This document shows, one piece after another, positions 12,533 to 21,752 of a stretch of DNA of 64,000 nucleotides (positions within the stretch are counted from its first letter, which is position 1; each line of letters begins with the position of its first letter). The stretch spans positions 1,736,001 to 1,800,000 of the forward strand of contig CAXXKR010000004.1 in assembly GCA_963674955.2 (NCBI GenBank), in the 5' to 3' direction. The DNA comes from G963674955 sp963674955 (GTDB lineage: Bacteria; Desulfobacterota; Desulfovibrionia; Desulfovibrionales; Desulfovibrionaceae). Below the pieces are notes generated by a model. The model searched no databases. It was not told the origin of the DNA and saw nothing but the letters and a program-made list of their open reading frames with translations. The position numbers and the translations under genes are program-made.

Positions 12533-15500
12533 ATGGCCGAATTCGTTCACCTGCACGTCCATACGGAATACAGCCTTCTTGACGGAGCCATCCGCATCAA
12601 GGACCTTTGCCAAAAAACCAAGGACCTGGGCATGCCCGCCGTGGCCATCTCGGATCACGGCAACATGTTCGGCGCGGTTGTCTTCTACCAGACGGCCCTG
12701 GACATGGGCATCAAACCCGTCATCGGCTGCGAGGTCTACGTTGCCCACGGCGACCACGACAACAAGACCGAAAAAGGGGACATCTTCCACCTTCTGCTGC
12801 ACGCCAAGAACCAGACCGGCTACCTGAATCTCATCGAACTGGTCTCCAAGGCCCATCTGGACGGCTTCTACTACAAGCCGCGGGTGGACAAGAAACTGCT
12901 GCGCAGGCATTCCGAAGGACTCATCGCCTCCTCGGCCTGCCTGGGGGGAGAGGTCAACAGATGTCTGCTGCGCCAGGGGCTGGACGCGGGAATCCAGGCG
13001 GCCAGGGAATACGCGGACATTTTTCCGGACAATTTCTATCTCGAGCTTCAGGCCAACGGCCTCAAGGAGCAGGAACGGGCAAACGAAATGCTCATGGACG
13101 TGGCCGGGAAAACCAACCTTCCGCTCATAGCCACCAACGACTGCCACTACCTGGAAAAGTCCGACTACGAGGCCCACGACACCCTGCTCTGCATCCAGAC
13201 CCAGACCACCGTGGATGCGGAAAACAGGATGAGGATGGAGACGGACGAGCTGTACTTCAAGGCCCCGGAGGAAATGGAGGCGGCCTTTTCCCATGTGCCC
13301 GAAGCCCTGGAAAACACCCAGCGCATAGCCGAGCAGTGCAACGTGGAGATCGAGCTGGGCAAGCACTACTTCCCGGTCTACGAACTGCCCAACGGCATGT
13401 CCATCGAGGACGAATTCCTGGGCATGGCCCGCCGGGGCCTGGACAAACGGCTGGAGACCGTGACCTACGATTACGACGACAAGGCCTACAGGGAACGGCT
13501 GGAATACGAACTTTCAGTGATCATCAAGATGGGCTTTCCGGCCTATTTCCTCATTGTCCAGGATTTCATCAACTGGGCAAAGGCCCAGGGCATACCCGTG
13601 GGTCCGGGACGCGGCTCGGCGGCCGGTTCCATCGTGGCCTGGGCGCTGGGCATCACCAACCTCGACCCCATGCCCTACAACCTCTTGTTCGAGAGATTCC
13701 TGAACCCCGAACGCATCAGCCTGCCCGACATCGACGTGGACTTTTGCGAGCGGCGGCGCGTGGAGGTCATCCAGTACGTCTCCGAGAAATACGGCAAGGA
13801 CCACGTGGGCCAGATCACCACCTTCGGGACCATGAAGGCCAAGGCCGTGGTCCGGGACGTGGGCCGCGCCCTGGGCATGAGCTTCGCCGAGACCGACCGC
13901 ATCGCCAAGCTCATTCCCGAAGAAATGAAGATGACCATCGACAAGGCCCTGGAGCAGGAGCCGGAGCTCAGGGAAATGGTGGATTCCGACCCCAAGCTGC
14001 AAAAGCTCGTGGACATTTCCAAGCGCCTGGAGGGGCTTTGCCGCCACGCCTCGACCCATGCCGCGGGAGTGGTCATCTCGGACGAACGCCCCCTGACCGG
14101 CCTCCTGCCGCTGTACAAGGGCAGAAAAGAGGAAATCGTCACCCAATACGACATGAAGCGGGTAGAGGACGTGGGCCTGATCAAGTTCGACTTCCTGGGC
14201 CTGCGGACCATGACGGTCATCGACGACTGCCTGGAGATAATCCGGGAACAGGGCAAGAATCCGCCGGACCTGGACACCCTGGCCCTGGACGACGCCGAGA
14301 CCTACGCGCTCTTCGCCAGGGGCGACACGGACGGAATCTTCCAGGTGGAAAGTTCGGGCATGCGCCGCTACCTGAGAATGCTCAAACCCACCTGTTTCGA
14401 GGATATCATCGCCATGCTGGCCCTTTACAGGCCGGGGCCGCTGGATTCCGGCATGGTCGAGGAATTCATCAAGCGCAAACAGGGCGAGATAAAGGTCGTC
14501 TATCCGCACCCCCTGCTGGAGGAGACCCTCAAGAGCACATACGGGGTCATCGTCTATCAGGAACAGGTCATGAAGACCTCCCAGGTCCTGGCCGGATACT
14601 CGCCGGGCGACGCGGACTTCCTGCGCAAGGTCATGGGCAAGAAAATTCTCAAGGAGATGCCCAAGCAACGCAAGAAATTCCTGGACGGGGCCAAGGAGAA
14701 AGGCGTCTCCGCCTCGGACGCCAACCACATTTTCGATCTCATGGAGACCTTCGGCAAATACGGCTTCAACAAGTCGCACTCCGCGGCCTACGCCCTGATC
14801 TCCTACTTCACGGCCTACCTCAAGGCCCACTACCCGGTGGAATTCATGGCCGCCCTGATCAGCTCCGAGCTTTCCAACACGGACAAGGTCTTCAAGTACA
14901 TCGCGGCCTGCCGGGAAATGAATATCGAAGTGGTTCCCCCGGACATCAACAGGGGACGGCCAAGATTTTCCGTGCACCAAGGCTCCATCCTCTTCGGACT
15001 TTCAGGCATCAAGAACGTGGGCGGCGAGGCAGTGCGCGAGGCAGTGCTGGAAAGGGAGGCCAACGGACCCTTCAAGGACATGCTCGACCTCTGTTGCCGA
15101 GTGAACCTCAGAAAACTGACAAAACGCGCCCTGGAATACCTGATCAAGAGCGGGGCCATGGACTGCTTCGGCAAGAGCCGGGCCGGGCTGCTGGCCGGGC
15201 TGGACAAGGCCGTGGCCCACGGACAGAAACAGGCCAAGGAAAAGGATTCGGGCATGATCTCCATGCTGGACATGCTCAACGGGGACAAGAACTCGCCGGA
15301 CGAGGGCCTGCAGTTCAACGTTTCAGAATTCGACGGGCCGGAATGGAAGGACAAGGAAAAGCTCAGGCTGGAAAAGGAGGCCCTGGGCTTCTACCTGAGC
15401 AGCCACCCCCTGCTGGCCTACGCCAATGAATTGAAACGGCTTAAGATAAAAACCCTTGAAGAATGCAAGGAACTTGAAGACGGCGTGGAGGTGAAGGTCG

Positions 15501-15991
15501 CGGTGATAATCACCGGATTCAAGCCCTACATCACCAAAAAAGGCGACAAGATGGCCTTTTGCGACGCAGAGGATTTGAGCGGCATGGGCGAGATGACCAT
15601 GCTGCCCAACACGTTTTCCGTGGCTGCCGAGTACATCGAGCAGGACCGGCCGCTGCTGGTCACGGCCAAGGTTGACAAACGGGACGTGCCGGGCGGGGAC
15701 GACGGTCCCAAGCAGGCCAAGCTCACCGCCATGGATGTCAAGCTCCTGGCCGACGCCGCCGCAAGCAACAACGAGCCGGTGACAATATGCATGGACGAAG
15801 GGCAATGCTCTCCCCAATGTCTCGGAGAGCTCAAGAACATCCTTGGCCGGTATCCGGGCAAGACTCCTGTGGTCATGCGCCTCAGGCTCAGGGATTCCCT
15901 TTGCGACATGCCTTTTGACAAGAATTTTTCAGTGGAGACCAACCAGAATTTCTGGGATGAATTCAAGGCCTGGGAAAAAAGGCTAAACTGA
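12533..15991 (+). CDS. dnaE: DNA polymerase III alpha subunit
   Basis: The replicative polymerase catalytic subunit, 1152 residues, close to the 1160 of E. coli. The PHP domain opens with LHVHTEYSLLDG (His8, His10). GPGRGSAAGS (near residue 357) and PDIDVDF (398-404) hold catalytic Asp401 and Asp403, the same numbers as in E. coli. Helix-hairpin-helix elements are near 850-880 and the OB fold near 985-1060 (VAVIITGFKPYITKKGDKMAF). The start is ATG 12533, where the family homology MAEFVHLHVH begins; a longer in-frame reading back to 12206 runs antisense through the transporter gene and is rejected. No strong Shine-Dalgarno is visible before the start. Confidence 0.97.
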   Translation: MAEFVHLHVHTEYSLLDGAIRIKDLCQKTKDLGMPAVAISDHGNMFGAVVFYQTALDMGIKPVIGCEVYVAHGDHDNKTEKGDIFHLLLHAKNQTGYLNLIELVSKAHLDGFYYKPRVDKKLLRRHSEGLIASSACLGGEVNRCLLRQGLDAGIQAAREYADIFPDNFYLELQANGLKEQERANEMLMDVAGKTNLPLIATNDCHYLEKSDYEAHDTLLCIQTQTTVDAENRMRMETDELYFKAPEEMEAAFSHVPEALENTQRIAEQCNVEIELGKHYFPVYELPNGMSIEDEFLGMARRGLDKRLETVTYDYDDKAYRERLEYELSVIIKMGFPAYFLIVQDFINWAKAQGIPVGPGRGSAAGSIVAWALGITNLDPMPYNLLFERFLNPERISLPDIDVDFCERRRVEVIQYVSEKYGKDHVGQITTFGTMKAKAVVRDVGRALGMSFAETDRIAKLIPEEMKMTIDKALEQEPELREMVDSDPKLQKLVDISKRLEGLCRHASTHAAGVVISDERPLTGLLPLYKGRKEEIVTQYDMKRVEDVGLIKFDFLGLRTMTVIDDCLEIIREQGKNPPDLDTLALDDAETYALFARGDTDGIFQVESSGMRRYLRMLKPTCFEDIIAMLALYRPGPLDSGMVEEFIKRKQGEIKVVYPHPLLEETLKSTYGVIVYQEQVMKTSQVLAGYSPGDADFLRKVMGKKILKEMPKQRKKFLDGAKEKGVSASDANHIFDLMETFGKYGFNKSHSAAYALISYFTAYLKAHYPVEFMAALISSELSNTDKVFKYIAACREMNIEVVPPDINRGRPRFSVHQGSILFGLSGIKNVGGEAVREAVLEREANGPFKDMLDLCCRVNLRKLTKRALEYLIKSGAMDCFGKSRAGLLAGLDKAVAHGQKQAKEKDSGMISMLDMLNGDKNSPDEGLQFNVSEFDGPEWKDKEKLRLEKEALGFYLSSHPLLAYANELKRLKIKTLEECKELEDGVEVKVAVIITGFKPYITKKGDKMAFCDAEDLSGMGEMTMLPNTFSVAAEYIEQDRPLLVTAKVDKRDVPGGDDGPKQAKLTAMDVKLLADAAASNNEPVTICMDEGQCSPQCLGELKNILGRYPGKTPVVMRLRLRDSLCDMPFDKNFSVETNQNFWDEFKAWEKRLN

Positions 15992-16019
15992 TCCGCCAAG
16001 TGCGGGAACGGAGAAAAAA

Positions 16020-16322
16020 ATGGAAATGATCGCATCTGTGGGCCTGGTGGCCTGGGTGGGAATATCGGTGCTTATCGTCTGCCTGACCATCGCCCCGCTG
16101 GTCATCTGGCGCAACACCACACAGACCAACAAATTCCTGCTGGCCCTTATCGAGGAAGTGCGCGCCACAAACGAAATCCTGGCCAAGATGGAAACCAGGG
16201 CCGCAAGTGAAAAGAAAAAGAAAGCCAAGGCCAAGGTTGACTCCTTTTCCATGAACAGAGAGGAACCGGAAGCACCCGAGGAAAAAACGGAAGAATCCCC
16301 TTTTGATTTCAAGCTGACCTAG
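16020..16322 (+). CDS. Small membrane protein with charged tail
   Basis: A 100-residue protein starting 28 bases after dnaE with a GGAG-containing ribosome-binding site (ACGGAGAAAAAA). Residues 5-29 form one membrane segment (VGLVAWVGISVLIVCLTIAP). After a short helix (NKFLLALIEEVRATNEILAKMET, coiled-coil-like) comes a Lys-rich stretch (EKKKKAKAK) and an acidic, Pro-rich tail. It is likely anchored in the inner membrane with the tail in the cytoplasm. Not recognised as a known family. It lies between dnaE and queD and is probably in the same operon. Confidence 0.7.
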   Translation: MEMIASVGLVAWVGISVLIVCLTIAPLVIWRNTTQTNKFLLALIEEVRATNEILAKMETRAASEKKKKAKAKVDSFSMNREEPEAPEEKTEESPFDFKLT

Positions 16323-16330
16323 GAGCGGAC

Positions 16331-16708
16331 ATGGGCAAATGGCGACTTGCCGTCAAGCTGGACTTCAGCGCCTCGCACCAGCTGCGCAACTATTGCGGCA
16401 AGTGCGAGAACATGCACGGCCACAACTTCGGCGTGGAAATCGCCGTGGAGGGCGACAGGCTGACCAGGGACACGGAGCTGCTCATGGACTTCAAGGAGCT
16501 CAAGGCCCAAGCCAAAACCGTTCTGAAGGAACTGGACCACCGCAACCTCAACGAAGTCCCCTTTTTCGTGAAACGCAATCCCTCCAGCGAAAATCTGGCC
16601 ATGTACATCCATGACCGGCTCAAGGAACTCCTGCCCGGCCATGTCCGTCTGGTCGAGGTCTCGGTCTCGGAAAAGGACTCCTCCAAGGCCACCTACTTCG
16701 AGGACTAG
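16331..16708 (+). CDS. queD: 6-carboxy-5,6,7,8-tetrahydropterin synthase
   Basis: QueD turns 7,8-dihydroneopterin triphosphate into 6-carboxytetrahydropterin in queuosine and other 7-deazapurine synthesis. The 125-residue length is typical. Zinc ligands are His16 (FSASHQL) and His29/His31 (NMHGHN), and the catalytic Cys lies in YCGKCEN (Cys25). The DHRNLNE motif supplies the proton-relay Asp/His, and PSSENLA with the late Glu complete the pterin site. The start has GGAG upstream and its stop touches the dtd start. No other queuosine genes are present here. Confidence 0.93.
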   Translation: MGKWRLAVKLDFSASHQLRNYCGKCENMHGHNFGVEIAVEGDRLTRDTELLMDFKELKAQAKTVLKELDHRNLNEVPFFVKRNPSSENLAMYIHDRLKELLPGHVRLVEVSVSEKDSSKATYFED

Positions 16709-17191
16709 ATGCGGCTGGTGGTGCAGAGAGTGACCAGGGCCGGGGTGGAGGTGGAAGGCGAGGTGGTCGGCTCCATCCGCCAGGGGCTGATGGTCCTGGC
16801 CGGTTTCGGCCCGGAGGACGGTCCGGACCTGCCCCAGGACAGGACATGGAAGGCCATGCTTTCCAAGCTGGCCGAGATGCGAGTCTTTCCCGACGACAAG
16901 GGCAGACTGAACCTGAGCCTCAACGAGAGCGGCGGCCAATTGTTGCTGGTGCCCCAGTTCACCCTCTACGCCGACTGCCGCCGCGGAAGACGGCCCTCGT
17001 TTTCAGATGCGGCCCCTCCCGAGCTGGCCCTGAAGCTATTCAGTCGACTGGTGGCGGACATGAAGGAACTTCTACCCGGCAAAGTCGAGCAGGGCCGCTT
17101 CGGCGCGGAGATGTTCGTGGACTTCGTGAATTGGGGACCGGTGACGCTCATTCTCGATTCCCTTGACTTCAGGGCGCCACGCAGGAAATAA
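16709..17191 (+). CDS. dtd: D-aminoacyl-tRNA deacylase
   Basis: DTD hydrolyses D-amino acids, and also mischarged Gly, from tRNA. The protein has 160 residues; family members usually have about 145. The Gly-cisPro motif NWGPVTL is present near residue 140, as is RRPSF. The other signature, normally SQFTLxA, reads P82-Q-F-T-L-Y-A here, with Pro replacing Ser. The start immediately follows the queD stop (TAGATG), so translation is probably coupled. Function is likely kept because the Gly-cisPro loop is intact. Confidence 0.92.
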   Translation: MRLVVQRVTRAGVEVEGEVVGSIRQGLMVLAGFGPEDGPDLPQDRTWKAMLSKLAEMRVFPDDKGRLNLSLNESGGQLLLVPQFTLYADCRRGRRPSFSDAAPPELALKLFSRLVADMKELLPGKVEQGRFGAEMFVDFVNWGPVTLILDSLDFRAPRRK

Positions 17192-17204
17192 CGGCAGACG
17201 ACAA

Positions 17205-17224
17205 TTCTAGACTTTTTCTAAACA
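17205..17224 (+). promoter_or_regulatory. 20-base motif shared with the flagellin upstream region
   Basis: TTCTAGACTTTTTCTAAACA lies 20 bases ahead of the CgeB-like gene. The same sequence with two changes occurs at 24421-24440 upstream of flagellin. Each holds a TAGAC-N6-TARAC direct repeat around a T-tract. Role unknown. Confidence 0.4.
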
Positions 17225-17243
17225 AAACAGGCGCTCAATAATC

Positions 17244-18458
17244 ATGCAAAGCACAATACCCACTTGGCCCAGGTTTCAAAACAAGAAGCCCCGCATTCTT
17301 CTGCTGACCAGCCAGTATTTCCTCATGGGCGAGATAGCCGCCGCCTGCAAACGGCTGGACCTGCCCCATCAACTCCTGAATTTGGAGGCCAAGGAAGCGA
17401 CCCTGGACAATTTCATGCGCCTGATCATAGGTGCACTGGTCTCGTTCAAGCCGGATTTCGTGCTCACGGTGAACCACCTGGGAGTCGATCACGAGGGCGT
17501 GCTGGCCGCGATACTTGAAAAATTCGGAATTCCCCTGGCCTCCTGGTTCGTGGACAACCCGGCCCTGATACTGCCCCAGCACGAGTTCCTGCTCCTGCCG
17601 GACACGGCGGTCTTCACCTGGGATTCGGACAACATGGACTATCTGCGCAGGCAGGGCTTCCCCAACGTCTTCCATCTGCCGCTGGCCGCCGACCCCCAGA
17701 GATTCAGGCCCGGCGTGGCAGAGGGCGAACCGGCCTGGAAGGCGCAAGTCTCCTTCGTGGGCAACTCCATGGTCGCCAAGACGGACAAAAGGCTGAAAGC
17801 CGCGAACCCCGGCCCGGCGCTGGAAAGCCGTTACAAGGAAATCGCAAAAGCCTTTGGAAGGGGCGGGGACCATTCGGTCAAGGACTTCATGGAGCGGGAG
17901 TTCCCGGACCTGATGAACGAATACGAAAAACTGGAGACCACGGCCCGCAAACTGGCCTTCGAGACACTGGTCACTTGGCGCTCCACCCTGGACTACCGGC
18001 TCTCCTGCATAGAAAAAACCCTGGATTTCAACCCGCTCATCGTGGGCGACCCGGGCTGGAACGAACTGCTTGAAGGGCGCGAGGGCTGGCGGTACCACCC
18101 GGAGCTTTCCTATTACGACGACCTGCCCGGCTTCTATCCCCTGTCGGACATCAACTTCAACTGCACCAGCCTGCAGATGAAAGGCGCGGTGAACCAGAGG
18201 GTCTTCGACGTGCCCTCCTGCGGCGCGTTCCTGCTCACGGACCACCGCCAACAGATGGAAGAACTTTTCGAGCCGGGCACGGAAATCGCATTCTACAACG
18301 ACCCGGAAGAAATTCCCGGACTGGTCGACAAATACCTGAACGATGCGGAAGCAAGGAAAGGTATTGCCGAGGCGGGCAGGAAACGCGTCCTGGCCGACCA
18401 TACCTACGACAAGAGGCTGGAAACACTGGTGGAGATAATGCGTCGCACCTTCGGATAG
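17244..18458 (+). CDS. CgeB-like glycosyltransferase
   Basis: A 404-residue cytoplasmic protein resembling the CgeB/'DUF3880 plus Glyco_trans_1_2' group of GT-B glycosyltransferases. Residues 15-110 form a Rossmann-like half (RILLLTSQYFLMGEIAAACKR...). The C-terminal half has FYPLSDINFNCTSLQMKGAVNQRVFDVPSCGAFLLTDHR and EIAFYNDPEEIPGLVDKYL, typical of the nucleotide-sugar side of this group. It is two bases ahead of a GT9 gene and close to flagellar hook and flagellin genes, so glycosylation of flagellin or a surface polymer is a reasonable inference. The ribosome-binding site is weak. Confidence 0.8.
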   Translation: MQSTIPTWPRFQNKKPRILLLTSQYFLMGEIAAACKRLDLPHQLLNLEAKEATLDNFMRLIIGALVSFKPDFVLTVNHLGVDHEGVLAAILEKFGIPLASWFVDNPALILPQHEFLLLPDTAVFTWDSDNMDYLRRQGFPNVFHLPLAADPQRFRPGVAEGEPAWKAQVSFVGNSMVAKTDKRLKAANPGPALESRYKEIAKAFGRGGDHSVKDFMEREFPDLMNEYEKLETTARKLAFETLVTWRSTLDYRLSCIEKTLDFNPLIVGDPGWNELLEGREGWRYHPELSYYDDLPGFYPLSDINFNCTSLQMKGAVNQRVFDVPSCGAFLLTDHRQQMEELFEPGTEIAFYNDPEEIPGLVDKYLNDAEARKGIAEAGRKRVLADHTYDKRLETLVEIMRRTFG

Positions 18459-18460
18459 AC

Positions 18461-19873
18461 ATGGCCGCGAAAAAACCCATACTCCTGCTTCAGATGCAGC
18501 GCATGGGAGACCTCATCCTCTCCTATCCGCTGCTCTTGTGGCTGGCCCGCACCCATCCCGGGCACCCGCTGGTGGTGGCTGCGGAGCAAGGCTTTTTCAA
18601 TCCTTTGATGAAAGTCGGTCCCAAGGCCGTATACTGCCCCTGGTCCAACACCGACTCGCTTCTGGAACAGGACTACGAGCTGGTCATAAACCTGAGCGTG
18701 CGCCCTGAAGCGGCGCAACTGGCCGAGAAAGTCGACGCGCCCAAAAAGCTGGGCCCCGTAATGAAGGGCCGGGACCGCTACGTCCACGGCCAGTGGCAAC
18801 TCTACCGCACCAGCCTCGTGAACAACAACAAATACAACCGCTTTCACTGGGCGGACCTCAACGCCCTGGGCATTGTTTCCCTGCAAAGAATCCGCGAGAC
18901 CAGATTTGCCCCGCCACGCGAACTGCCGCCGGGCATCAACAAGGTCGGCCTGTTCCTGGGCGCCAGCGAAAAGGCCAAGCGCCCCACCCCCGGATTCTGG
19001 GCCTTGCTCGTGCACGCCCTTCTGGACCGCGGCCTGCGTCCGGTGCTCTTCGGCGGTCCGGCAGAGGTCAAGCTTGGGCAACAGGTTGAAAAAAAGTTCA
19101 ACGGCCCGGTGCTCAACTACTGCGGCAAGCTGGGCCTGGACGAACTGGCCGTGGTGGGCCAGACCCTGCAGCTGTTCATCACTCCGGACACCGGCCCCAT
19201 GCATCTGGCGGCCTGGACCGGACTGAAATGCCTGAACCTGTCCATGGGCAACGTCAACCCCTGGGAGACCGGACCCTACCAGCCGGGCCACTACGTGCTG
19301 CGCGCCGACATGGACTGCGCTTTCGGCTGCTGGAGTTGCCGCCAAAAAAGCCTGGAGTGCCACAAGCCTTTCTCGCCGGGGCGCATAGCCTATCTGGCCT
19401 CCCTGCTGGCCACCCGCAAGGAGCCGGAACAGAAACTCTCCCGGCTGGAACTGCCGGGGCTGGCCCTGTTCCGCACGTCCAGGGACGAACACGGCCTTTA
19501 CGATCTGGACAGGCTTGGTAAAAACCGAATCGGAGAGCAGGAACTCCTGAGCCGCTTTTGGAAAGCCTTTTTCGGCTGGACCTTTGGCCTGTGGGACAAA
19601 AGCGAACCGGTTCGCGCCTGGGAGGAACTGACCCGGGCCGAAACCAAATCCCCGGACGAGTTCAACGCCTTTCTGTCCAGCGTGGGCGAAACATTCAGAA
19701 CCTGCCTAAAGACCGGACAGCCCCTTGAAGACAATTTCTGGAGCGCCAGCCCGGACTCCCTGCAGCCTTTCACCGGCTACGCCCTGATGTTTCTGCAAAA
19801 CGGTGAATATTCGCCCCAGGCCTGGAGCCGGATCCTGGACATCCTTGAACGACTCATCTCCATAGCCTCTTGA
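18461..19873 (+). CDS. Glycosyltransferase family 9 (heptosyltransferase-like)
   Basis: This 470-residue protein has the GT9 layout: an N-terminal QMQRMGDLILSYPLL loop (acceptor side), then NKVGLFLGASEKAKRPTPGFWALL and the donor-side signature FITPDTGPMHLAAWTGLKCLNL. Family members add heptose or related sugars from ADP- or NDP-sugars to LPS or proteins. A Cys-rich insert (CAFGCWSCRQKSLECHK, about 285-305) could bind a metal. An extra helical C-terminal region of about 140 residues extends past the usual 330-350. It follows the CgeB-like gene after two bases. Substrate unknown; flagellin or surface glycan is inferred from position. Confidence 0.82.
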   Translation: MAAKKPILLLQMQRMGDLILSYPLLLWLARTHPGHPLVVAAEQGFFNPLMKVGPKAVYCPWSNTDSLLEQDYELVINLSVRPEAAQLAEKVDAPKKLGPVMKGRDRYVHGQWQLYRTSLVNNNKYNRFHWADLNALGIVSLQRIRETRFAPPRELPPGINKVGLFLGASEKAKRPTPGFWALLVHALLDRGLRPVLFGGPAEVKLGQQVEKKFNGPVLNYCGKLGLDELAVVGQTLQLFITPDTGPMHLAAWTGLKCLNLSMGNVNPWETGPYQPGHYVLRADMDCAFGCWSCRQKSLECHKPFSPGRIAYLASLLATRKEPEQKLSRLELPGLALFRTSRDEHGLYDLDRLGKNRIGEQELLSRFWKAFFGWTFGLWDKSEPVRAWEELTRAETKSPDEFNAFLSSVGETFRTCLKTGQPLEDNFWSASPDSLQPFTGYALMFLQNGEYSPQAWSRILDILERLISIAS

Positions 19874-19960
19874 CCTCCAAACAGGACCCACCGGAAATTA
19901 ATACCGGGTTCATTCCAGCCTTTTCTACACGTAACCTGCTTAGATAAAACTGATTCTTCT

Positions 19961-19977
19961 TTGGAACACCTTTTGAA
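19961..19977 (+). promoter_or_regulatory. Degenerate sigma-54-like site ahead of fliK
   Basis: TTGGAACACCTTTTGAA fits YTGGCACG-N4-TTGCW with the -24 GG kept but the -12 GC changed to GA. It sits about 26 bases before the fliK start. A weak call, supported mainly by the perfect site ahead of fliC. Confidence 0.3.
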
Positions 19978-20002
19978 AGAAAAGGGACCGAAGGAGAAAA
20001 CC

Positions 20003-21736
20003 ATGCAAAATCTTCCGTCAGTTACAGAAATAAACAGGGAACAGCAGGAATACTGGAAGCCCTCAGTAGCGGATGACGCCTTTAACAAGGCGGATATGTT
20101 CGCTGATTTCCTGAACTCTCTGGCCGGAAAATTCGAAGAAAAAATTTCCGAAACTCCCGTTGCGGACGTGAGCGCGTCTCAAGTCGAATCCGCAATGAAC
20201 GAAGTTCGCGATTTGACCGAGGATGATTTTGTTTCGGAGCCCCAATTCAACGAACAACTGTCCGCTGACACACAAAAGGCCGCGACCAACGTTGCCGCCA
20301 AGAAAGAAGACAAGTCCGGGATCACCTTGAACGACATGAAAGATGTCAAGATGACCCAGCGCGATCTCAAGGACATGAAGAAGGAACTCAAGGCGACAGG
20401 GTTCACCGACCAGGAAATCAAGGAAATTTCAAAGAAGATAGAGAGCGACGAGGGGCTGACCTGGGGCGGATTCGTGGAAATCTGCGCCAAGAAGATGGTC
20501 GGCAATCCCGTTGGCTTCGAGTTTACCGCTTCTCAGCAAAAAGAGTTGCAAAGCTTTTTTGAAAAGCTCGGATTCGCAACCACCGTGGCCGAAAAGCTCA
20601 TCTCCGACCTCGCCGCCGGAGATTACAAAAAAGTCATGAAGGCCGTCGAGGAAAAGCTCGGCTCAATGGACCCGGACAAGTTCATCTCAATGAACGACAA
20701 CGAGGTCCGGACCTTCCTGGCTACTTTGAAGCTGCCTCAAAAGGTAACCCAAAAGCTGGCCCAGGCCCTTTCCGGACAGGTCGCATCCAGAGACATCAAG
20801 AAGGCCCTGGAGGTGATCGGCAAGGAAGTCGCCAACAACAGCCCCGATGAACAGCAGCTCGTCAGGACCATCACGGACGCCCTGGAAAACGCCAGGGAGA
20901 GGCTGACCGGGCAGGAAGTATCTCCCAAGGACCTGACGGCCGCCAAGCAAAGCGCCGGAGCTGCTGAAAATTTCTCAAAAATCGCCGAGCAGGCCCACAA
21001 AACCACGGACCAGGGCGCAAAGGCTTCCGTACAGGCTTCCAAGGTCCAGTCCCGGACCGACGAAACCGTGAACAAGGACTTGGACCTCAATTCCAACCAA
21101 AAGGAAGGAAGCGAGGAGAACAACGCCTGGAAGGAATTCATCAGCAAGGTCGCGGTGGAGGACAAGCCCTCGAGAAGCCTGCTGAACAACAGCCAAAACG
21201 CCAAGGATGCGCTTTTCGACACGCTGACCAAGGCTGCGGTAAAGTCCTCGTCGGCCAATGAAAGCCAGGCGCAGGAAAAGATCACCCCCCGCAGGGTCAT
21301 AAACCAGGTTCAGGACGGGATACTCAAGAACCTCGGACAGGGACGCAAGCAGCTTACCATACAGCTCACCCCGGAAGGGCTGGGCAAGGTCAACGTCATG
21401 CTCCAGGTCCAGAACAAGGAAGTGCAGGCGGTTCTCAGGGTGGAAAATCATGAAACCGCCGCCATCGTGGCCGATCAGATGGAGCAGGTGCGCCAAGCCC
21501 TTGCCGAGCAGGGACTCAAGGTCTCCAAGCTCGAAGTCCAGACCGGCCTCGCCCAGAGCCACGGCAATGACGAATGGTTCGGAGACAAGGGTCACAACCA
21601 GGCCATGGAAAAGGAGGCCCGCGCAATGATGCAGGCCAGAATCCGCAGCCTCAGGGCCGAAGCCCAAGAGGCGGGAAGCATCCTTAACGTGAAACGCAAT
21701 CCGCTCCACGAAAGCGGACTGCACGTAGTGGCCTAG
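20003..21736 (+). CDS. fliK: Flagellar hook-length control protein
   Basis: A 577-residue protein whose C-terminal part (about 450-530: RKQLTIQLTPEGLGKVNVML...VQAVLRVENHETAAIVADQ) matches the Flg_hook domain that switches export from hook to filament proteins. The long N-terminal part is Lys/Glu/Asp/Gln-rich and low in complexity, as expected for the molecular ruler. ATG 20003 has AAGGAG at 19991-19996; an in-frame TTG 14 codons earlier has no comparable signal. The gene opens the fliK-flgD-flgE operon. Confidence 0.93.
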   Translation: MQNLPSVTEINREQQEYWKPSVADDAFNKADMFADFLNSLAGKFEEKISETPVADVSASQVESAMNEVRDLTEDDFVSEPQFNEQLSADTQKAATNVAAKKEDKSGITLNDMKDVKMTQRDLKDMKKELKATGFTDQEIKEISKKIESDEGLTWGGFVEICAKKMVGNPVGFEFTASQQKELQSFFEKLGFATTVAEKLISDLAAGDYKKVMKAVEEKLGSMDPDKFISMNDNEVRTFLATLKLPQKVTQKLAQALSGQVASRDIKKALEVIGKEVANNSPDEQQLVRTITDALENARERLTGQEVSPKDLTAAKQSAGAAENFSKIAEQAHKTTDQGAKASVQASKVQSRTDETVNKDLDLNSNQKEGSEENNAWKEFISKVAVEDKPSRSLLNNSQNAKDALFDTLTKAAVKSSSANESQAQEKITPRRVINQVQDGILKNLGQGRKQLTIQLTPEGLGKVNVMLQVQNKEVQAVLRVENHETAAIVADQMEQVRQALAEQGLKVSKLEVQTGLAQSHGNDEWFGDKGHNQAMEKEARAMMQARIRSLRAEAQEAGSILNVKRNPLHESGLHVVA

Positions 21737-21752
21737 CCCCCGGGAGCGAGCA

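Noticed and set aside
13514..14980. A 488-codon minus-strand frame inside dnaE
   Set aside because: Antisense frame caused by high GC at third positions; His/Val/Gly-rich nonsense without any motif.
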